In this document: positions 41,000 through 51,605 of the stretch, one piece after another
Numbering within the stretch: position 1 is the stretch's first letter
Layout: each line of letters opens with the position of its first letter
From: Providencia sp.
GTDB lineage: Bacteria; Pseudomonadota; Gammaproteobacteria; Enterobacterales; Enterobacteriaceae
Direction: 5' to 3'
Length of the DNA: 64,000 nucleotides
NCBI RefSeq assembly: GCF_003533305.1
Contig: NZ_DOEH01000023.1
Span: forward strand, 100,173 to 164,172
Notes under the pieces: generated by a model
Told to the model about the DNA's origin: nothing
The model's database searches: none
What the model saw: the letters and a program-made list of their open reading frames with translations, nothing else
Program-made: the position numbers and the translations under genes

Positions 41000-42847
41000 G
41001 TGCTAAACCGTTATCCTTTGTGGAAGTATCTGATGTTGATCGTTGCGATCCTCATCGGTTTGCTTTATGCACTTCCAAACCTATATGGTGAGGATCCGGC
41101 TGTTCAGATCACTGGTGTGCGGGGAACCGCCGCCAGTGAACAAACGCTGATCCAAGTCCAAAAGTCTTTAGAGACTGATAAAATACAGAGTAAGTCGATT
41201 ACTCTTGAAAATGGGGCAATTTTAGCCCGATTTAACAACTCAGACGTTCAATTACGCGCTCGTGAAGTTATTATGAATGCGTTAGGTGATCAGTTTGTTG
41301 TTGCATTAAACCTTGCACCTGCTACGCCTAAATGGCTAGAAGCTGTCGGCGGTGAGCCGATGAAGCTAGGTCTTGACCTTCGTGGTGGGGTTCACTTCCT
41401 CATGGAAGTTGATATGGATACTGCATTAGGTAAATTGCAGGAACAAAACATGGATGGTTTGCGTAATGACTTGCGTCAAGCAGGAATTGCGTACTCTTCT
41501 ATTCGTAAAAGCGATGATTATAGTGTCGAAGTCCGTTTTCGTAACTCAGATGATCGTAGCTTAGCTGAGAAAACGCTAGCACGTAAATACCCAGACCTCG
41601 TATTTTCTGATGGCAGCAATAACACAATGATTGCTGTTATGACAGATGAGCGTTTACGTGAAGCCCGTAGCTATGCAGTATCACAAAATATCACCATCAT
41701 TCGTAATCGTGTAAACCAATTAGGCGTTGCAGAACCTTTAGTTCAACGTCAAGGTGCCGATCGAATTGTCGTTGAGTTACCCGGTATTCAAGATACCGCA
41801 CGCGCTAAAGAAATTTTAGGTGCAACCGCGACACTTGAATTTCGTCTAGTGAATACTAGCGTTGATAGTTCAGCGGCTGAAACTGGTCGTATTCCAGGTG
41901 ATTCAGAGGTTAAATCTGATCGTAATGGGGTGCCATACATCCTGTATAAGCGTGTCATTTTAACCGGTGATCATATTACAGACTCAACGTCTGAAATGGA
42001 TGAAAACGGCGCACCACAAGTCAGTATTAGTCTCGATAGCGCTGGTGGCTCTATCATGTCTGACTTTACTCGTGATAATCAAGACAAACTAATGGCGACG
42101 CTATTTGTCGAATATAAAGACAGTGGCAAAAAAGATGCAGCCGGTCGTTCAATCTTGGTAAAAGATGAGAAAGTGATTAATGCGGCTCGTATTTCTGCGC
42201 GTTTTGGCAGTAAATTCCGTATTACAGGTATTGATAACGGCAATGAAGCGCGTCAGCTCTCTTTACTGCTTCGTGCGGGTGCATTGATTGCGCCAATCCA
42301 AATAGTGGAAGAGCGTACAATCGGTCCAACCCTTGGTCTACAGAATATTGAACAAGGTTTGAAAGCTTGTCTTGCTGGTCTATTAGCTTCTATTTTGTTT
42401 ATGATTATTTATTATCGTAAATTTGGTTTGATAGCGAGTAGTGCCCTAATGGCAAACTTGGTGTTAATTGTGGGAGTGATGTCTCTGTTACCAGGAGCAA
42501 CATTAACCATGCCAGGTATTGCAGGTATCGTTCTAACCCTTGCGGTAGCGGTCGATGCTAACGTTCTTATTAATGAACGTATCAAAGAAGAGCTACGTAA
42601 TGGGCGATCGGTTCAACAAGCGATCCATGAAGGGTATAAAGGCGCTTTCTCAAGTATTATCGATGCAAACTTAACGACACTAATTACTGCAATTATTCTT
42701 TATGCAGTAGGTACAGGCTCGATTAAAGGCTTTGCAATTACGACAGCTATAGGTGTCGCAACCTCTATGTTTACAGCTATTATAGGAACACGTGCAATTG
42801 TGAACCTACTGTACGGCGGTAAACGTATTAACAAGCTGTCAATTTAA
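41000..42847 (+). CDS. secD: Protein translocase subunit SecD
   Basis: RND-type membrane protein that uses the proton gradient to help pull proteins out of SecYEG. It is 615 aa like E. coli SecD. The GTG start ([15 protein letters not shown]) follows GAAGGGAA. Features are a first membrane helix, [18 protein letters not shown], the large periplasmic P1 region, [11 protein letters not shown], and then five helices beginning at [16 protein letters not shown], including [19 protein letters not shown], which carries the conserved charged residues. It is 10 bp from secF. Confidence 0.97.
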   Translation: MLNRYPLWKYLMLIVAILIGLLYALPNLYGEDPAVQITGVRGTAASEQTLIQVQKSLETDKIQSKSITLENGAILARFNNSDVQLRAREVIMNALGDQFVVALNLAPATPKWLEAVGGEPMKLGLDLRGGVHFLMEVDMDTALGKLQEQNMDGLRNDLRQAGIAYSSIRKSDDYSVEVRFRNSDDRSLAEKTLARKYPDLVFSDGSNNTMIAVMTDERLREARSYAVSQNITIIRNRVNQLGVAEPLVQRQGADRIVVELPGIQDTARAKEILGATATLEFRLVNTSVDSSAAETGRIPGDSEVKSDRNGVPYILYKRVILTGDHITDSTSEMDENGAPQVSISLDSAGGSIMSDFTRDNQDKLMATLFVEYKDSGKKDAAGRSILVKDEKVINAARISARFGSKFRITGIDNGNEARQLSLLLRAGALIAPIQIVEERTIGPTLGLQNIEQGLKACLAGLLASILFMIIYYRKFGLIASSALMANLVLIVGVMSLLPGATLTMPGIAGIVLTLAVAVDANVLINERIKEELRNGRSVQQAIHEGYKGAFSSIIDANLTTLITAIILYAVGTGSIKGFAITTAIGVATSMFTAIIGTRAIVNLLYGGKRINKLSI

Positions 42848-42857
42848 GGAGCACGTT

Positions 42858-43826
42858 GTGGCACAGGATTATACTGTTGAACAATTAAACCACGGGCGTA
42901 GAGTCTATGACTTTATGCGCTGGGACAACGTTGCCTTTAGTATTTCAATTATATTACTGATCGCCTCTATTGCCATTATTGGTGTTAAAGGCTTTAACTG
43001 GGGTCTTGATTTTACCGGTGGTACAGTAATTGAAATCAACTTAAGTCAGCCTGCTGATTTGGATAAAATTCGCGATAGCCTTTCGAATTCGGCTCATAAA
43101 GATCCGCTTATCCAAAACTTCGGTAGTAGCCGCGATATCATGATTCGCTTACCGCCAATTGAAGGCTCAGCGGGTCAGGAAGTTGGTAAAGAAATCATCA
43201 CTATCATCAATACTGATGTGGATGATAAAGCAACGGTTAAGCGTATCGAATTTGTTGGGCCGAGTGTTGGGGCAGAACTTGCTCAAACTGGTGCTTTAGC
43301 TTTGTTGGCTGCGCTGATTTGTATCTTGATTTATGTTGGATTCCGTTTTGAGTGGCGTTTGGCAGCGGGTGCTGTTATTGCACTTGCTCATGACGTTGTC
43401 ATTACATTGGGTATTTTATCTCTATTTCATATAGAGGTAGATATGACCATTGTGGCATCATTGATGTCAGTTATTGGTTACTCACTGAATGACAGTATCG
43501 TGGTATCTGACCGTATTCGTGAAAACTTCCGTAAAATTCGTCGTGGTACACCTTACGAAATTATGAACGTCTCTTTGACTCAAACATTGAGCCGTACCAT
43601 TATGACCTCAGCAACAACCTTGTTGGTCGTTCTGATGCTGTATTTGTTTGGTGGTAGCATGCTGGAAGGTTTCTCACTGGTTATGTTAATCGGTGTGACT
43701 ATCGGTACTGTTTCATCTATTTATGTTGCTTCTGCACTGGCACTGAAAATGGGTATGAAACGTGAGCACTTAATTCAGGCGAAAGTCGAGAAAGAAGGCG
43801 CCGACCAACAGTCTTTATTGCCTTAA
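42858..43826 (+). CDS. secF: Protein translocase subunit SecF
   Basis: Partner of SecD, 322 aa. The GTG start is preceded by AAGGAG. A first helix (residues 30-47) leads to [14 protein letters not shown], a periplasmic loop, and five more helices; [15 protein letters not shown] and [20 protein letters not shown] hold the conserved Asp/Arg of the proton path. In E. coli yajD, tsx and yajI lie between secF and nrdR; here only a repeat does. No convincing terminator was found after the stop. Confidence 0.97.
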   Translation: MAQDYTVEQLNHGRRVYDFMRWDNVAFSISIILLIASIAIIGVKGFNWGLDFTGGTVIEINLSQPADLDKIRDSLSNSAHKDPLIQNFGSSRDIMIRLPPIEGSAGQEVGKEIITIINTDVDDKATVKRIEFVGPSVGAELAQTGALALLAALICILIYVGFRFEWRLAAGAVIALAHDVVITLGILSLFHIEVDMTIVASLMSVIGYSLNDSIVVSDRIRENFRKIRRGTPYEIMNVSLTQTLSRTIMTSATTLLVVLMLYLFGGSMLEGFSLVMLIGVTIGTVSSIYVASALALKMGMKREHLIQAKVEKEGADQQSLLP

Positions 43827-43881
43827 TTTCGAAAAATTATTAAGCAACATTAAATTGATTTTCAGTACTTGAATCGCATTT

Positions 43882-44004
43882 AATACTCAAAATAATTCTT
43901 GTTGTGAGTAGGCAGCAAGCGACGATATCCCTAGGAGCATACATAAGTATGTGACTAGGGTAGCGGAGTGAAGCTAACAACCTCACAATAAGAAGTATGA
44001 AGAG
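43882..44004 (-). repeat. Intergenic palindromic repeat, copy 6 (reverse orientation)
   Basis: Read on the minus strand it starts TACTTCTTATTGTGAGG and ends CTCACAACAAGAATTATTTTGAGT. The centre CCCTAGTCACATAC ... GTATGCTCCTAGGG and TCGCTTGCTGCC are the best-preserved core of the family in this window. It separates secF and nrdR. Confidence 0.85.
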
Positions 44005-44093
44005 TCACGAGCACCTTGTAAGTTACCTTACAGGGTGTTTTTCATTCCAGTCTAGGGTAAACTATCTACCCGAAAACAGAATCAGGAAACGCT

Positions 44094-44543
44094 ATGCATT
44101 GCCCATTCTGCTCCGCTGTAGATACGAAAGTTATTGACTCGCGTCTCGTTGGTGAAGGTTCCCAAGTACGTAGACGTCGCCAATGTCTGCTTTGCCACGA
44201 ACGTTTCACCACTTTTGAAGTAGCCGAGCTGGTGATGCCACGGGTAATTAAAAGTGATGAAGTCCGTGAACCTTTCGATGAAGAGAAATTGAATCGAGGG
44301 ATGCAAAAAGCCTTAGAAAAACGCCCTGTTAGTTCTGATGCTATAGAACAAGCCATTATCTCTATCAAATCTCAGCTTCGCGCCACTGGTGAACGAGAAG
44401 TACCTTCAAAATTGATTGGTAGTTTGGTGATGGATGAACTGAAAAAATTAGACAAAGTGGCTTATATCCGTTTTGCCTCTGTTTACCGGAGCTTCGAAGA
44501 TATCCGGGAATTTGGTGAAGAAATAGCGAAATTACAGGATTAA
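44094..44543 (+). CDS. nrdR: Transcriptional repressor NrdR
   Basis: Zinc-finger/ATP-cone repressor of ribonucleotide reductase operons. It is 149 aa. The zinc ribbon uses CPFC (residues 3-6) and CLLC, with [17 protein letters not shown] after it; the ATP cone begins [18 protein letters not shown]. It is the first gene of the nrdR-ribD-ribE-nusB-thiL-pgpA run, five bases before ribD. Confidence 0.97.
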   Translation: MHCPFCSAVDTKVIDSRLVGEGSQVRRRRQCLLCHERFTTFEVAELVMPRVIKSDEVREPFDEEKLNRGMQKALEKRPVSSDAIEQAIISIKSQLRATGEREVPSKLIGSLVMDELKKLDKVAYIRFASVYRSFEDIREFGEEIAKLQD

Positions 44544-44548
44544 GTTAG

Positions 44549-45664
44549 ATGATTGAACAAGACCGCATTTATATGGCTCGGGCATTTGAACTTGCCCAAA
44601 AAGGTCGCTTTACCACATCTCCTAACCCTAATGTTGGTTGTGTTATTGTGCGTGATGGCGAAATCGTCGGGGAAGGCTATCATCAGAAAGCCGGAGAGCC
44701 TCATGCGGAAGTTCATGCTTTACGGATGGCCGGTGAAAAAGCACAAGGGGCAACGGCTTATGTGACCCTTGAGCCTTGTAGCCATCATGGCCGTACACCA
44801 CCTTGTGCAGAAGCTTTGATTAATGCGGGTATCAGCCGTGTTGTTGCATCAATGCAAGATCCTAATCCTCAAGTCGCTGGTCGTGGCTTGTATATGCTTT
44901 CTAAAGCGGGTATTGAGACTGCGAGTAATATTTTATTAGAAGATTCAGAAGCGCTTAATCGCGGGTTTTTAAAGCGTATGCGGACTGGGTTTCCGTACAT
45001 TCAGTTAAAACTTGCGGCTTCTTTAGATGGTAAAACAGCTCTCGAGTCAGGGGAAAGTAAGTGGATAACTAGCCCAGCGGCAAGGCAAGATGTGCAACTT
45101 TTACGTGCTGAGGCCAGTGCAATTTTATCCACTAGCAACACGGTTATCGCTGATGATCCTTCATTAACGGTGCGTTGGAATGAATTACCAACTGAAATAC
45201 AACAAATATACCCAGAAACTCAGTTGCGCCAACCTATTCGCATAGTGTTAGATAATCATAATCGGGTGACACCTGAGCATAAAGTGACTCAGTTAGAGGG
45301 TGAATGTTGGTTAATACGTTCAAAGCCTGACGTTAATGTCACTTGGCAAGGTCAGGTTGAACAATTCTCAGTACTTGCGGATGACAATGGCATCGATTTA
45401 GTTGTGTTAATGATGCAACTCGCTAAGAAAAATGTGAATAGCATTTGGGTTGAAGCGGGACCGACACTTGCAGGCGCCTTGTTAAAACTGGGCTTAGTTG
45501 ATGAACTCATTGTGTATATTGCGCCTAAATTACTGGGTGATAGCGCGCGCGGTCTAGTGAACTTTTCACCATTAGCAGCCTTATCCGATGCGCCAAAATT
45601 TGAATTTACTGATGTGACCAAAGTCGGAAATGACCTACGAGTTAGGCTCCGACCAATAGGGTAA
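44549..45664 (+). CDS. ribD: Bifunctional riboflavin deaminase/reductase RibD
   Basis: Carries out the second and third steps of riboflavin synthesis. It is 371 aa. The N-terminal deaminase has the zinc motif PHAEVHAL and LEPCSHHGRTPPCAEAL, and the C-terminal DHFR-like reductase starts at LKLAASLDGKTALESGESKWIT and includes WVEAGPTLAGALL. It is directly coupled to nrdR. Confidence 0.97.
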   Translation: MIEQDRIYMARAFELAQKGRFTTSPNPNVGCVIVRDGEIVGEGYHQKAGEPHAEVHALRMAGEKAQGATAYVTLEPCSHHGRTPPCAEALINAGISRVVASMQDPNPQVAGRGLYMLSKAGIETASNILLEDSEALNRGFLKRMRTGFPYIQLKLAASLDGKTALESGESKWITSPAARQDVQLLRAEASAILSTSNTVIADDPSLTVRWNELPTEIQQIYPETQLRQPIRIVLDNHNRVTPEHKVTQLEGECWLIRSKPDVNVTWQGQVEQFSVLADDNGIDLVVLMMQLAKKNVNSIWVEAGPTLAGALLKLGLVDELIVYIAPKLLGDSARGLVNFSPLAALSDAPKFEFTDVTKVGNDLRVRLRPIG

Positions 45665-45766
45665 TTGTATTTTTTTAACCGTTTGCTGAAAATCACTCGC
45701 ACGGTCGATGAAAGAATGTGATAAAATCCGCGCCCCGCGGGTTATAATTAATATTAGAGGACGACT

Positions 45767-46237
45767 ATGAACGTAATCAAAGGTGTTGTTGCCGCGCCAC
45801 AAGCGCGTGTTGCTATCGCTATCGCTCGTTTTAACAATTTTATTAATGATAGTCTGTTGGACGGTGCGATTGATGCGTTAGAGCGTATTGGTCAAGTCTC
45901 TCAAGACAATATTGCTGTCGTGTGGGTCCCAGGTGCATATGAGCTACCGTTAGCCGTAAAAGCACTGGTTGAAACCAATAAATATGATGCAGTTATTGCT
46001 TTAGGTACCGTTATTCGTGGTGGTACTGCGCATTTTGAATTTGTTGCGGGTGAATGTAGTTCAGGCCTTTCCCATGTCGCGTTGAACAGTAATGTACCTG
46101 TCACGTTTGGCGTGTTAACGACTGAAAATATCGAGCAAGCGATTGAGCGTGCAGGTACGAAAGCCGGTAATAAAGGTGCAGAAGCTGCATTGACCGCATT
46201 AGAAATGATTAATGTAATGAAAGCCATAAAAGGCTGA
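45767..46237 (+). CDS. ribE: 6,7-dimethyl-8-ribityllumazine synthase
   Basis: Makes the lumazine precursor of riboflavin; forms a 60-mer capsid in relatives. It is 156 aa (also called RibH). Signatures are [52 protein letters not shown] and [24 protein letters not shown] precedes the ATG. It lies 102 bp downstream of ribD and 28 bp before nusB. Confidence 0.97.
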   Translation: MNVIKGVVAAPQARVAIAIARFNNFINDSLLDGAIDALERIGQVSQDNIAVVWVPGAYELPLAVKALVETNKYDAVIALGTVIRGGTAHFEFVAGECSSGLSHVALNSNVPVTFGVLTTENIEQAIERAGTKAGNKGAEAALTALEMINVMKAIKG

Positions 46238-46265
46238 TATAGTTTTTTTATTTAAGGGGAATCTT

Positions 46266-46682
46266 GTGAAACCTGCTGCTCGTCGCCGCGCTCGTGAGTG
46301 TGCTGTACAGGCCATCTATTCATGGCAGTTATCTGGTAATCCAATTGCCAATGTGGAATATGAATTTATTGCCGAACAGGATATGTCGGACGTAGACGTA
46401 CCTTATTTTCGTGAATTGTTGTCAGGTGTTGCAAATAATGCAATTAAGCTTGATCAACTGATGATGCCTTATTTGTCTCGTCAACTTGAAGAGCTAGGCC
46501 AAGTTGAAAAAGCGATTCTGCGTATTTCTATGTATGAACTGAGCTATCGCCAAGACGTACCTTTTAAAGTTGCAATCAATGAAGGTATTGAACTTGCTAA
46601 AGTATTCGGTGCAGAAGATAGCCATAAATTTGTTAATGGTGTATTAGATAAAGCAGCACCTGTAGTTCGTCGTAAAAAATAA
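46266..46682 (+). CDS. nusB: Transcription antitermination factor NusB
   Basis: RNA-binding protein that with NusE acts at boxA in rRNA antitermination. It is 138 aa, all-helical. The GTG start follows [30 protein letters not shown] is the boxA-binding N-terminus and [31 protein letters not shown] is the family C-terminus. A 148-bp gap with a small stem (AGGTAG / CTACCT near 46722-46746) precedes thiL. Confidence 0.97.
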   Translation: MKPAARRRARECAVQAIYSWQLSGNPIANVEYEFIAEQDMSDVDVPYFRELLSGVANNAIKLDQLMMPYLSRQLEELGQVEKAILRISMYELSYRQDVPFKVAINEGIELAKVFGAEDSHKFVNGVLDKAAPVVRRKK

Positions 46683-46830
46683 AAAATTCAGGGTTCCCCC
46701 CTGTAACACTAGAGTATAAATAGGTAGGCTGAATTTTGGTCTACCTTCGTATTTTTGTGTCTTGATTTCAGGTAATAGGCTTGATTTCAAGTAACATGAA
46801 AGTAGGTATAGCGAAAATGGAAAATCTACC

Positions 46831-47820
46831 ATGTCATATGGCGAATTTGACCTCATCGCGCGTTATTTTAATCGTCAAACGACAAACCGACGTGATGTAA
46901 ATATCGGTATTGGTGATGACTGTGCGTTGATGACTATCCCGGAAAAACAGCAATTAGCTGTTAGTACTGATACTTTAGTTTCTGGTATTCATTTCCTTCC
47001 TAATATTTCTCCTGCTGACCTTGCTTATAAATCATTAGCATCAAATTTAAGCGATCTAGCTGCTATGGGCGCAGACCCTGCTTGGGTTTCTTTAGCAATT
47101 ACACTACCTTCAATCGATAGTGCCTGGTTAGCGTCTTTCAGTGATAGTTTATTTGAACAACTCAATTATTATGGAATGCAATTAATTGGTGGTGATACCA
47201 CTCGTGGGCCAATGAGCTTAACTTACACTGTTCATGGTTTAGTACCTGTTGGTAAGGCTCTGTCACGTTCAGGCGCACGTAATGGTGATTGGATCTATGT
47301 GACAGGGACATTAGGTGATAGTGCAGCAGGACTTGCTATACTTCAAGATAGGTTACATCTTGAAAACTTACAGCATAAAGAATGGTTAGTGGGGCGACAT
47401 TTACGACCTCAACCACGAATTTTGCAAGGACAAGCATTGAGAAATCTAGCGTCTTCAGCAATCGATATTTCAGATGGTTTAGTGTCTGATCTTAACCATG
47501 TGCTTAAAGCTAGTGGCTGTGGTGCGCGGATTAATCTTGATGCATTACCGCAGTCAGAAGCATTAAAACAAAGCTGTACAACGGAGCAAGCGCGCACTTG
47601 GTCATTAAGTGGCGGTGAAGATTACGAACTTTGTTTCACTGTTCCTGAGATAAATCGAGGCGCTTTAGAAGTGGCATTGGCACATACAGGCTCAGGTTTC
47701 ACTTGTATTGGCCAAATTAAGCCACAATCCGAAGGGATCAGCTATTTTTGTCATAACCAAGCGGTGGATATCAGCCTAAAAGGTTTTGATCATTTTGTTT
47801 CGGAAGGTATTTATGGATGA
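46831..47820 (+). CDS. thiL: Thiamine-monophosphate kinase
   Basis: Phosphorylates thiamine monophosphate to the active diphosphate. It is 329 aa. [10 protein letters not shown] near residue 29, [34 protein letters not shown] and [12 protein letters not shown] are the PurM/ThiL ATP- and metal-binding blocks. The stop overlaps the start of pgpA by eight bases. Confidence 0.97.
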   Translation: MSYGEFDLIARYFNRQTTNRRDVNIGIGDDCALMTIPEKQQLAVSTDTLVSGIHFLPNISPADLAYKSLASNLSDLAAMGADPAWVSLAITLPSIDSAWLASFSDSLFEQLNYYGMQLIGGDTTRGPMSLTYTVHGLVPVGKALSRSGARNGDWIYVTGTLGDSAAGLAILQDRLHLENLQHKEWLVGRHLRPQPRILQGQALRNLASSAIDISDGLVSDLNHVLKASGCGARINLDALPQSEALKQSCTTEQARTWSLSGGEDYELCFTVPEINRGALEVALAHTGSGFTCIGQIKPQSEGISYFCHNQAVDISLKGFDHFVSEGIYG

Positions 47821-48313
47821 AGCAAAGAAACGGCTAAGTATGCGTAATCCGTGGCACCTGTTGGCGACGGGGTTCGGAAGTGGTTTGTCTCCTATTGTGC
47901 CGGGGACAATGGGCTCGTTAGCCGCGATCCCTTTTTGGCTCTTAATGGCAAAAATGCCAATCTGGAGTTGTTGGGTTATCATTGTGGTCGGCTTTTGGAT
48001 TGGATGCTTGATTTGCCAACGCACTTCAGATGACATGAAAGTTCATGATCATGGCAGCATTGTCTGGGATGAATTTATTGGCATGTGGATAACCTTGATG
48101 GCTATTCCAGCTCTAAATTTTGAATGGGTAATGACTGGATTTTTTATTTTTCGTATTTATGACATGTGGAAGCCGTGGCCTATTCGTATTTTTGATAGAA
48201 AAGTCGGTGGCGGTTTCGGCATTATGATCGATGATATAATTGCGGCAATTTTTGCGTATATCACCATATGGTTGTTGGTTATATATGATGTGATGCCATT
48301 TTCTGCGAATTAA
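47813..48313 (+). CDS. pgpA: Phosphatidylglycerophosphatase A
   Basis: Membrane lipid phosphatase that makes phosphatidylglycerol. The ATG at 47813 is chosen: GGAAGG lies five bases upstream, and the protein then begins [20 protein letters not shown] like relatives; the ATA/ATG at 47786 would add nine residues inside thiL. It is 166 aa. [41 protein letters not shown] and [22 protein letters not shown] are the family motifs with catalytic acidic residues. In E. coli yajO and dxs follow; here the carnitine module does. Confidence 0.94.
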   Translation: MDEAKKRLSMRNPWHLLATGFGSGLSPIVPGTMGSLAAIPFWLLMAKMPIWSCWVIIVVGFWIGCLICQRTSDDMKVHDHGSIVWDEFIGMWITLMAIPALNFEWVMTGFFIFRIYDMWKPWPIRIFDRKVGGGFGIMIDDIIAAIFAYITIWLLVIYDVMPFSAN

Positions 48314-48327
48314 TCATACTTTACTCG

Positions 48328-48447
48328 TCATACTTCGAGCTGTGGCTGTGTTGGCTTCACTCAGCCCCTTGGGTCACATACTTGTGTATGCTCCCCAAGA
48401 TGTCTTCATTTGCCGCCTTGCCACAACTCGAATTATTTAGAGTATAA
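48328..48447 (+). repeat. Intergenic palindromic repeat, copy 7 (full length)
   Basis: Edges TCATACTTCGAGCTGTGG and CCACAACTCGAATTATTTAG with arms TCGAGCTGTGG / CCACAACTCGA (one mismatch). The centre is CTTGGGTCACATAC TTGT GTATGCTCCCCAAG, a strong hairpin, and GCCGCCTTG follows. It marks the left edge of the carnitine module. Confidence 0.85.
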
Positions 48448-48454
48448 ATTTTGG

Positions 48455-48515
48455 TGAAAACTGAAAACTGAAAACTGAAAACTGAAAACTGAAAACTGAA
48501 AACTGAAAACTGAAA
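48455..48515 (+). repeat. Heptanucleotide tandem repeat, eight copies
   Basis: TGAAAAC is repeated exactly eight times (48455-48510), followed by a partial TGAAA. It lies seven bases past the palindromic repeat and 57 bases downstream of yaaU's stop. It is perfect, so it is probably young and prone to slippage; being intergenic it does not shift a reading frame. Confidence 0.97.
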
Positions 48516-48571
48516 GTATTTATTATGACTAAGTTTAATGCTTAATTAATAGTGTATTAGTACGGTCTTTA

Positions 48572-49897
48572 CTATTTTTTCTTGCGTCCCATTTCCATTA
48601 CTGATGTTTGTGCTAGGGTTAATCCTTTGGTTTCTGGCGCAAATAATACCGATACCACCAGTCCAAGTAACGAAACGCCTGCCCCCATTAACATCACGTT
48701 GTTGATGCCATATTCGCTAATGAACGTTGGTAAGGCCCATGTCGAGAAAATAGTACCGATACGGCTAATTGACATAATAACGCCGACCGCGGAAGCGCGA
48801 ATATCGGTTGGAAACAGTTCATTCGGATAAAGCCACTGTAAAATGCCGGGCCCCCCGGAGAAAAAAGCATAGACGGCAAACATGATGATAACTAAGCAAA
48901 TACCGAGATTGGAAAATAATCCAAGGATGGCCAGTGCTATGGTCATTAGTGCAAAGCTACCAATCAGTAATGGACGCCTGCCCATTTTATTTAACCAGTA
49001 CATGGCTGGGATGCAACCTAACATAAAGAATAAGCTGATAACCACATTACCAAGCGCGGCACTTTTACCTTGATCCCAACCGAGTAAACCAACAATTTGT
49101 GGGCCAAAGGTGTAAATGGCAAACATCGGGATCACTTGGCAAGTCCAAATGATGGCAGTAAATAGAACAAAGGAAAAATGTCGTTTATTAAACAATTGAA
49201 TAAATCGTGTTTTTTGAGGGGCTTCAGCTTCAAAAATAACCGGTTGGCCAAATAATTTGGTCATCATTTGATTACATTCTTTGATTCGACCTTTACGTAT
49301 TAACCACAGGGGAGATTCGGGCAAATCAAAACGACCAATTAAAATAACGACACAAGGAATGACAGCACTGCCGAGCATCCAACGCCAACCATCTTGTACA
49401 TCATATAATGCGTAGCCGACAAGATTGGCACAGGTTGCACCGACGTACCACATGGCCGCGATGAAACCGACCGCAAAAGCTCTTTGTTTAGTATTTGAAA
49501 ATTCGGTGATCATTGACGTGGCAATAGGGTAGTCAGCGCCAATCACAATACCGATTAAAAAACGCATTAATAGTAGTTGCAAAGGCGTTGAGACAAACAT
49601 GGTTGCAACTGAAATAACGCCAATAGCAACGATATCAATTAAAAACATTTTTCGACGCCCTACTTGGTCACAAATATAACCAAACAGAGACGTACCGATG
49701 AATAGTCCAGCTAAAGTGGCGGCACCAAGTAAACCAATCCATTCGCTGTCTAAGCTGAGTAGTGGAGTTAATTGCTCTAAAGCAACACCAATGAGGACTA
49801 ATACATAGCCGTCAAGAAAAGGTCCTCCGCTGCCCCATAGCATGATGCGGCGATGCACGGAGGAGAATTGAATATCATCAAAATTTTTCGGTTGCAT
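48572..49897 (-). CDS. yaaU: MFS transporter YaaU
   Basis: Sugar-porter-type major facilitator, 441 aa and 12 helices. ATG 49897 (AGGGAC upstream) gives MQPKNFDDIQFSSVHRRIML as in E. coli YaaU; an in-frame start nine codons earlier is less likely. GYICDQVGRRKMFLID and NKMGRRPLLIGSF are the two MFS A-type loops, and RFDLPESPLWLIRKGR is the sugar-porter PESPRWL motif. It lies right behind fixX, as in E. coli, and is usually regarded as part of the carnitine region, though its substrate is not established. Confidence 0.93.
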   Translation of the reverse strand: MQPKNFDDIQFSSVHRRIMLWGSGGPFLDGYVLVLIGVALEQLTPLLSLDSEWIGLLGAATLAGLFIGTSLFGYICDQVGRRKMFLIDIVAIGVISVATMFVSTPLQLLLMRFLIGIVIGADYPIATSMITEFSNTKQRAFAVGFIAAMWYVGATCANLVGYALYDVQDGWRWMLGSAVIPCVVILIGRFDLPESPLWLIRKGRIKECNQMMTKLFGQPVIFEAEAPQKTRFIQLFNKRHFSFVLFTAIIWTCQVIPMFAIYTFGPQIVGLLGWDQGKSAALGNVVISLFFMLGCIPAMYWLNKMGRRPLLIGSFALMTIALAILGLFSNLGICLVIIMFAVYAFFSGGPGILQWLYPNELFPTDIRASAVGVIMSISRIGTIFSTWALPTFISEYGINNVMLMGAGVSLLGLVVSVLFAPETKGLTLAQTSVMEMGRKKK

Positions 49898-49980
49898 TAT
49901 AAGTCCCTGAGTCAGCCTAGACAAATAAGTAAAACTCTCGAAGCTGAAAGTTTAAGCCTCGAGAGTTACGCCTAGCAAAA

Positions 49981-50268
49981 TCAGCCGTAACGAAATTCAA
50001 TACCAAATGTGCCGCGTGGGTATTCCCATTTTTCTAAGGCACTGTCTAGCCCAAGAATGCGACAAGTTCCACATTCTAGGCAGCCGGCGTAATCGAAACG
50101 AACTGAACCATCATCTTGTTTTTTATATAAGCCTGCGGGGCAAGCTTTGGTTAATACTTCCAGAATTTGCATGTCTGGACTTTGTTTTATGACAATATGT
50201 GGGTTTTCTTCATCGACATTAAATTTATTAATCCCGAGTTTGACATCTACGTTTACAGGCGCACTCAT
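49981..50268 (-). CDS. fixX: Ferredoxin-like protein FixX
   Basis: Small iron-sulfur protein that passes electrons between FixAB and FixC for carnitine reduction. It is 95 aa. The cysteines are in KACPAGLY and YAGCLECGTCRIL, the pattern of one [4Fe-4S] cluster. It overlaps fixC by four bases and is the last gene of fixABCX. Confidence 0.95.
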   Translation of the reverse strand: MSAPVNVDVKLGINKFNVDEENPHIVIKQSPDMQILEVLTKACPAGLYKKQDDGSVRFDYAGCLECGTCRILGLDSALEKWEYPRGTFGIEFRYG

Positions 50269-51551
50269 ATCGCTCTCACTCCTTTTATTCCATCTTTGAG
50301 CAGATTCATAAAACCGACTCTTTTTGCATGCTGTATCATGGTTTTACGTAAAGGAATTGGGGCTTCATCTGAGATGGTGAACAGTTTTTTAGCGATACCC
50401 ACGGCCATCTCCGGGTAGGCACCGAACATACGAGGGTTGTCCAAGAAATCAGGCATTTTTTGATACATTTTCATATCACGTAATGGACCATCATTCAGTA
50501 ACTTAAGGTATTCACTTAAGCCTTGTTTGCTAAAGTCTGCGCTTTTCATGGCATTAAGTACCGTATTCGCAGCAGCTTCGCCGGAGGCAACCGCTAAGTC
50601 CATTCCTCGAATGGTAAAGCCTAAATTCATGCACATACCCGCAGCATCACCAGCGATTAATACGCCATCACGGACTAACTCTGATTGCATTTTTAGTCCG
50701 GCTTCAGGTACAACGTGAGCTGCATATTCAATCATTTTTCCCCCTTCAATAAGAGGCGCAACGATAGGATGTTGTTTGAAGTCTTCTAACATCTGAGGAA
50801 CGGATTTTTTAGCCTCTTTAAGGTGATGTAACCCACAAACGAGTCCGAGTGAAATGGTTGAATCATTCGTATATAAAAAGCCACCACCCATCAAACCATC
50901 TGTAGGGGAACCTGCAAATAGCCAAGCCACACCTTCTTTATCTTGTAGATTGAAGCGGTTTTGTAATACTTCTTTTGGTAATTCAATAAGCTCTTTAACA
51001 CCAACAGCGACATGTTCAGCACTAACAGGTTTAGTCATGCCAAGTTGCTCTGCGAGTAATGAATTGACGCCATCAGCGAGGATCACGACTCTCGCTTCGA
51101 GAACGTCACCATCTGCTTCAACACCAATAACTTTGCCATCTTGTTCAACCAGCTTATCGACTCGAATGCCTGTAATACATTGAGCGCCTGCATTTTCAGC
51201 TTGTTCTACTAGCCAAGGGTCGAGTTTTCCACGTAACACTGACCAAGAAGTCTCATTTGGGTTTTGTTCTGCCCCATTTTGATAATCAACGGTAACGGCG
51301 CCAGTATCCGTCATGAAAGATAGTTTTTCACGGGTGATCATGCGTTCAATGGGCGCTTCTTGGGTAAATCCAGGTATGATCCTTTCTAAACTGTGAGCAT
51401 ACATGCGCCCACCTGAGACATTCTTCCCGCCTGCATAGTTTCCTCGTTCGATTAGGAGAACTGAAGCACCTTCACGGGCGAGAACCAGTGCAGCAACGGA
51501 ACCTGCAGGACCGGCTCCTACAATGATTGCATCAAAAATATCATCGGACAT
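50265..51551 (-). CDS. fixC: FAD-dependent oxidoreductase FixC (ETF-quinone oxidoreductase-like)
   Basis: Flavoprotein of the electron-transfer chain to crotonobetaine reduction. It is 428 aa. The dinucleotide fold VGAGPAGSVAALVLAREGASVLLIERG is at residues 11-38, followed by GGRMYAHSLE, ILADGVNSLLAEQLG and LIAGDAAGMCMNLGFTIRGMDLA. It overlaps fixX and is 54 bp downstream of fixB. Confidence 0.96.
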   Translation of the reverse strand: MSDDIFDAIIVGAGPAGSVAALVLAREGASVLLIERGNYAGGKNVSGGRMYAHSLERIIPGFTQEAPIERMITREKLSFMTDTGAVTVDYQNGAEQNPNETSWSVLRGKLDPWLVEQAENAGAQCITGIRVDKLVEQDGKVIGVEADGDVLEARVVILADGVNSLLAEQLGMTKPVSAEHVAVGVKELIELPKEVLQNRFNLQDKEGVAWLFAGSPTDGLMGGGFLYTNDSTISLGLVCGLHHLKEAKKSVPQMLEDFKQHPIVAPLIEGGKMIEYAAHVVPEAGLKMQSELVRDGVLIAGDAAGMCMNLGFTIRGMDLAVASGEAAANTVLNAMKSADFSKQGLSEYLKLLNDGPLRDMKMYQKMPDFLDNPRMFGAYPEMAVGIAKKLFTISDEAPIPLRKTMIQHAKRVGFMNLLKDGIKGVRAI

Positions 51552-51605
51552 AGTTTCTCCAAAATTTACGACAACAGCAGGGAGGATTTCCCTACTGTTT
51601 TAAGG

